Assembly (NCBI RefSeq): GCF_037975245.1
Contig: NC_092563.1
Coordinates: 422,001-486,000, forward strand
Length of the DNA: 64,000 nt
Direction: 5' to 3'
Source: Apostichopus japonicus
Taxonomy: Eukaryota; Echinodermata; Holothuroidea; Aspidochirotida; Stichopodidae
The notes below the pieces were generated by a model that worked only from the letters and a program-made list of their open reading frames with translations, was not told the DNA's origin and made no database searches. A program made the position numbers and the translations under genes. This document shows, one piece after another, positions 60,803-64,000 of this stretch (positions are counted from its first letter, which is position 1; the number at the start of each line of letters is the position of its first letter).

Positions 60803-60862
60803 TGTGTAAAAGTAAGTTGGCCTGACGTTTCGATCCTAGCAGGATCTTCTTCAAAGGCTAAA
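60803..60862 (-). mobile_element. single copy of the hammerhead-like arm
   Basis: On the minus strand it reads AGCCT, TTGAAGA, a GATCC/GGATC stem, GAAACGTC, then AGGCCAACTT. It closely matches the right arm of the palindrome at 29681-29801 and lacks an inverted partner here. Confidence 0.75.
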
Positions 60863-61849
60863 ACAAAACAAAAAATGATTGTGTTAAACAACAGCACCCT
60901 AAGTATATAATTAAAATAGTTAGAATAAATTAAGCAAACTTTATGGTCATGAATCAAAGACATTTGATGGCACTGATACCAGGTGATGTATGCTCTGTTG
61001 TTATTTAACATACATGCCAAGTACTACTGTACCTGCTCCAGTTTCCATGACAACTGTCAAACCCATCATCTTGAACCATCTTCTCCTCTAATGAAACTCA
61101 TTGTTTTCTTGGCATTTATGAGTTTACAGCTGACCTAGATGAAGCTCAGAGAGGACAATAGGTTCAGGGTCCTGAAATCTTTTAATTGTGTTCAATCTCT
61201 TGAATTGCCTTCATTCACATTGGCAGATTTTAAGAACAAATAATCCATTTGCTGTGTTCATTTGGGTTCAATAGAGTTTTGAGATACCTCAGGAAAAGTT
61301 GAAAAGATCAACATAAATTTCTTGACCTTGGGATTATGTTGTTGATTTATAGTACCTCCTGTTAGCACTTGTTGTATCTTAAGTTAAAACACATTCGATG
61401 ACACTGGTCTAATACTTTCATCCTCCCATCTACCATCTCCCGCTTCTTTCTTTCTTCTTTCTATTTTATGGGCTTGGAGGGGGTGAGGAAAGGGACCCCC
61501 TTTACTTCAGGGAGAAATATATAAGGTGTAAAGTATTTGTGCATCCCATATATAGTGTTAACTTCATAAATTTTAGTTCAAAAATATAGTCTGCTGTGGA
61601 TCTCTAAAACCTAAGGGCTCTGGAAGAGAATTTCCATTACAGTAGATAGTCAAATCTTTTTGACTCAAGTGTACATGACAATTATTTGTTAAGTCCTGTG
61701 AAACACCTTCGATACTTTACCCACAGCATCATTTGAAACAACTGAAGGGAGGTTACAAAATTGTGGTATATAAATCAGGGAGAAACTTCACACAATGAAA
61801 ATTATGAACTGAAGTATGAAAATTATCTATAAACTTAACTGTCAAGTTA

Positions 61850-61970
61850 CATGTATTCATTCATACATGTATTCATTCATACATGTATATTCATTCATAC
61901 ATACTTGTATTCATTCATACATGTATTAATGGATACAAGTATGAATGAATACATGCATGTATGTCTAAAG
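61850..61970. repeat. ATACATGTATTCATTC repeat with an inverted half
   Basis: Several direct copies of CATTCATACATGTATT are followed by the complement, ATACAAGTATGAATGAATAC, around a centre near 61930. The stretch can fold into a long hairpin. Confidence 0.88.
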
Positions 61971-64000
61971 AACAATTCAGCTGACCAAAACAAGCTTTCA
62001 TCGACTGCATGTATGATAATCATGTGATGAATATGTATGAACTATGTACCAAGCACATATTTGTCACATTACACACTGCCAATCAATGCCAACTAATACC
62101 TTTTCAATGCCTCATAGTCACCCATTTGGGCCAATATTTCCTCTTTTCTTTGGAACTACTGGAAAGACAAGCTTGTTTCTCAAGGAAAAGATATGAAACC
62201 CAACCTTCCCTCACTTCCTTAACACTTCCCGTTGTACAGCTGAGGGAACTGTTCCTTTTTCTATTGAGTACCAATGGCTGGCCAAAGATTCGGTTGGTTC
62301 TGTCATGGATTAACTATCAAATCGGCATATATATATACATGAACCGAAATTGATAAAGGGGCAGTACCAGAAACACTTCAATTAGCAAAGTCAATCTACT
62401 TCCCAATGGAATGTTGTCAGTTACATTCTGGAAGTTACAGCCTTCATCCTGTTCACCTATCTCTAAAAGTTTTCTCCCTAAAACTTGTTTTACAGTTTGA
62501 ACAACATTCCATAATTGCATTCAATAATCTGTAAGGTTGATTATGAATAATGAATACATATCAATTGCATTGCACTGTCCATGGTATGTTACCAGGGGGA
62601 CTATATGCTTTCATACCACCAAATGTTTGACACTCTTAAAGATGGTAAATGATCTGGCTGAACTCTTTTAAAGTTCGTTTGATTCAGTTGGGAAACTTTT
62701 CAAGGTGTCAGACATTAGCAGCAGTACAAAATGAAAGAAGGCTCAATAGTGTCTTTGCAACCACTGTGAAATATCTTGGTTGAGAACTCCTATTTGGCTA
62801 CCACATTTATGGCGATAAAGTACTGTATTTGTTTCACTGTAACTGAATTTTACAATGTTCCTTCCTCATAGAAGCAGATTCAATGTCATAAAGTACAACT
62901 CTTTTGAGATAAGTTCCTGATGTGTGACAGACAACAAGCCGACAATTGAACCAGAATAGCAAAATGGGGAGACAGACAAGCATAACAGAAGCTGCTGCTG
63001 TAGGCTGTTGTTAAATTCACAGTAACTATCGTATGATAAAAGTTTTAGTGAGCACTATACAACTTTCTTGAATGAGAGCCCCATACAATGGCCAATTCTT
63101 CTAAGGTTTGCATACATGGGTTGGTTTTATAATTCATGCCAAACCCCGCAAGAGCAACCCTTTTCATCTTGGAATGTGTTTATCAAGTTTGGGATCACAG
63201 TGCCGCTTGAGTTCTATTATCGTTTTTGTAGACGGGGAATCATGAAGTGAAGAGTACACATAACCTTTCTCCCACAAAATATATTACTAAGTTCAGTTCA
63301 GATATAGTTTATTGTACATGCATAATTGTGTTTTGAAAAACAGATTTAAGGGTTCATCCTAGGACACGGATGCATGTTTGCTAATCTCTTCTTCTGTTCC
63401 TTTTCGTTTTGGAAGTTTTAAGATATTAATCATTGTTGTACCTTTCAAATAAAATTACTACTAAATACTTCTTTTACTTGATTTTTCACAGCTTTTATAT
63501 TAGACATCTTTTATGTATTTTTATCACAAGCTTATGTTCTTTTGTGATATTCTCAGGTTTGAGTGTGCGTGCCTCTAGTCTGTAGGTCCTTACATTGTTT
63601 CTGTAAAGGTTAAAAAAATCCTGAATGCTAGTACTTTATTCATGAGTGCATTACATATTAAACAAGAAATATGTATGTCAAAGGAATAAAATCGAAATTG
63701 CAAACTTTTCTATTTTTAGCTACAAAAAATATAAATTAAGCTGAAGGTTTGGTTGATATGTTGTGGTCTATAAACTCCTCCCTGCAGGTATTCAAGGGTG
63801 ACTCACATATTAGCATGAGGGAAATTGAATGGAAATCAAAGCTCTTTGTTTATACAATCTATGTGTGTATCACTGTATACTGTAAAGTGGGTGGTAACAA
63901 TTTTTACTAGTCCTGAATTAGTTTCCAAGAGTCAGATCTTTATTTGTTAGAGATGATTTGGCATGTTTAAATTAGTTACTGACTACCCTGGCCAATTTAT

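Larger units (their letters stand above)
57256..64000. other. no gene recognised
   Basis: AT-rich DNA. The longest open frame, 162 codons at 59375-59863 plus strand, shows no recognisable domain, no family similarity and no clear splice partners. Probably RREB1 5' intron or intergenic DNA. Confidence 0.4.

Overview
This is a eukaryotic nuclear window with AT-rich introns, canonical GT-AG exons and many tandem arrays and transposon relics. No prokaryotic features were seen. The gene content is a fused two-domain phosphoethanolamine N-methyltransferase (PMT), a ZNF341-like zinc-finger gene and an RREB1-like zinc-finger gene. With the transposon types, this points to an invertebrate deuterostome, most likely an echinoderm (a sea cucumber would fit). 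That placement is inference; no single marker proves it.

Layout. 1-18.6 kb: PMT on the plus strand. The CDS model runs from an ATG at 1098 to a stop at 16144 in 12 coding exons, giving 503 aa. A CpG-richer stretch at the window start is the likely promoter or leader. Its introns hold two TTAA-flanked MITEs, a 165-bp duplication, a 3.2-kb satellite with higher-order structure, and an ACACAG-type minisatellite bracketed by inverted arms. 18.6-24 kb: intergenic transposon island with a tRNA-derived SINE, a LINE 3' end, and a 1738-bp element with an exact 8-bp target duplication (hAT-like) that ends about 215 bp before the next start codon. 24.1-36.5 kb: ZNF341-like gene on the plus strand, 9 coding exons, 912 aa, with two long intronic minisatellites, a third MITE copy, and a 120-bp palindrome whose arms resemble a Penelope-type hammerhead ribozyme. 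36.5-46.7 kb: the convergent space between ZNF341 and RREB1, with microsatellites, a 616-bp inverted-repeat element with an 8-bp target duplication, and a long AT-rich stretch that is probably RREB1 3' UTR. 46.7-53.9 kb: RREB1-like gene on the minus strand, with one 4.85-kb terminal coding exon and a 656-bp upstream coding exon; the start-codon exon was not identified. 54-64 kb: RREB1 5' introns or upstream DNA, with no recognisable coding exon.

The three genes are not functionally linked. PMT makes phosphocholine by three SAM-dependent methylations of phosphoethanolamine. The other two encode multi-C2H2 transcription factors. Exon boundaries were worked out by hand from splice sites, reading-phase agreement and remembered family motifs; no alignment or transcript data were available.

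The points most worth a second look are the hammerhead-like inverted arms (29.7 kb, 60.8 kb, and decayed around 13 kb), the higher-order satellite in the PMT intron, the MITE insertion that splits a tandem repeat and keeps both TTAA copies, and two complete transposons with readable target duplications.
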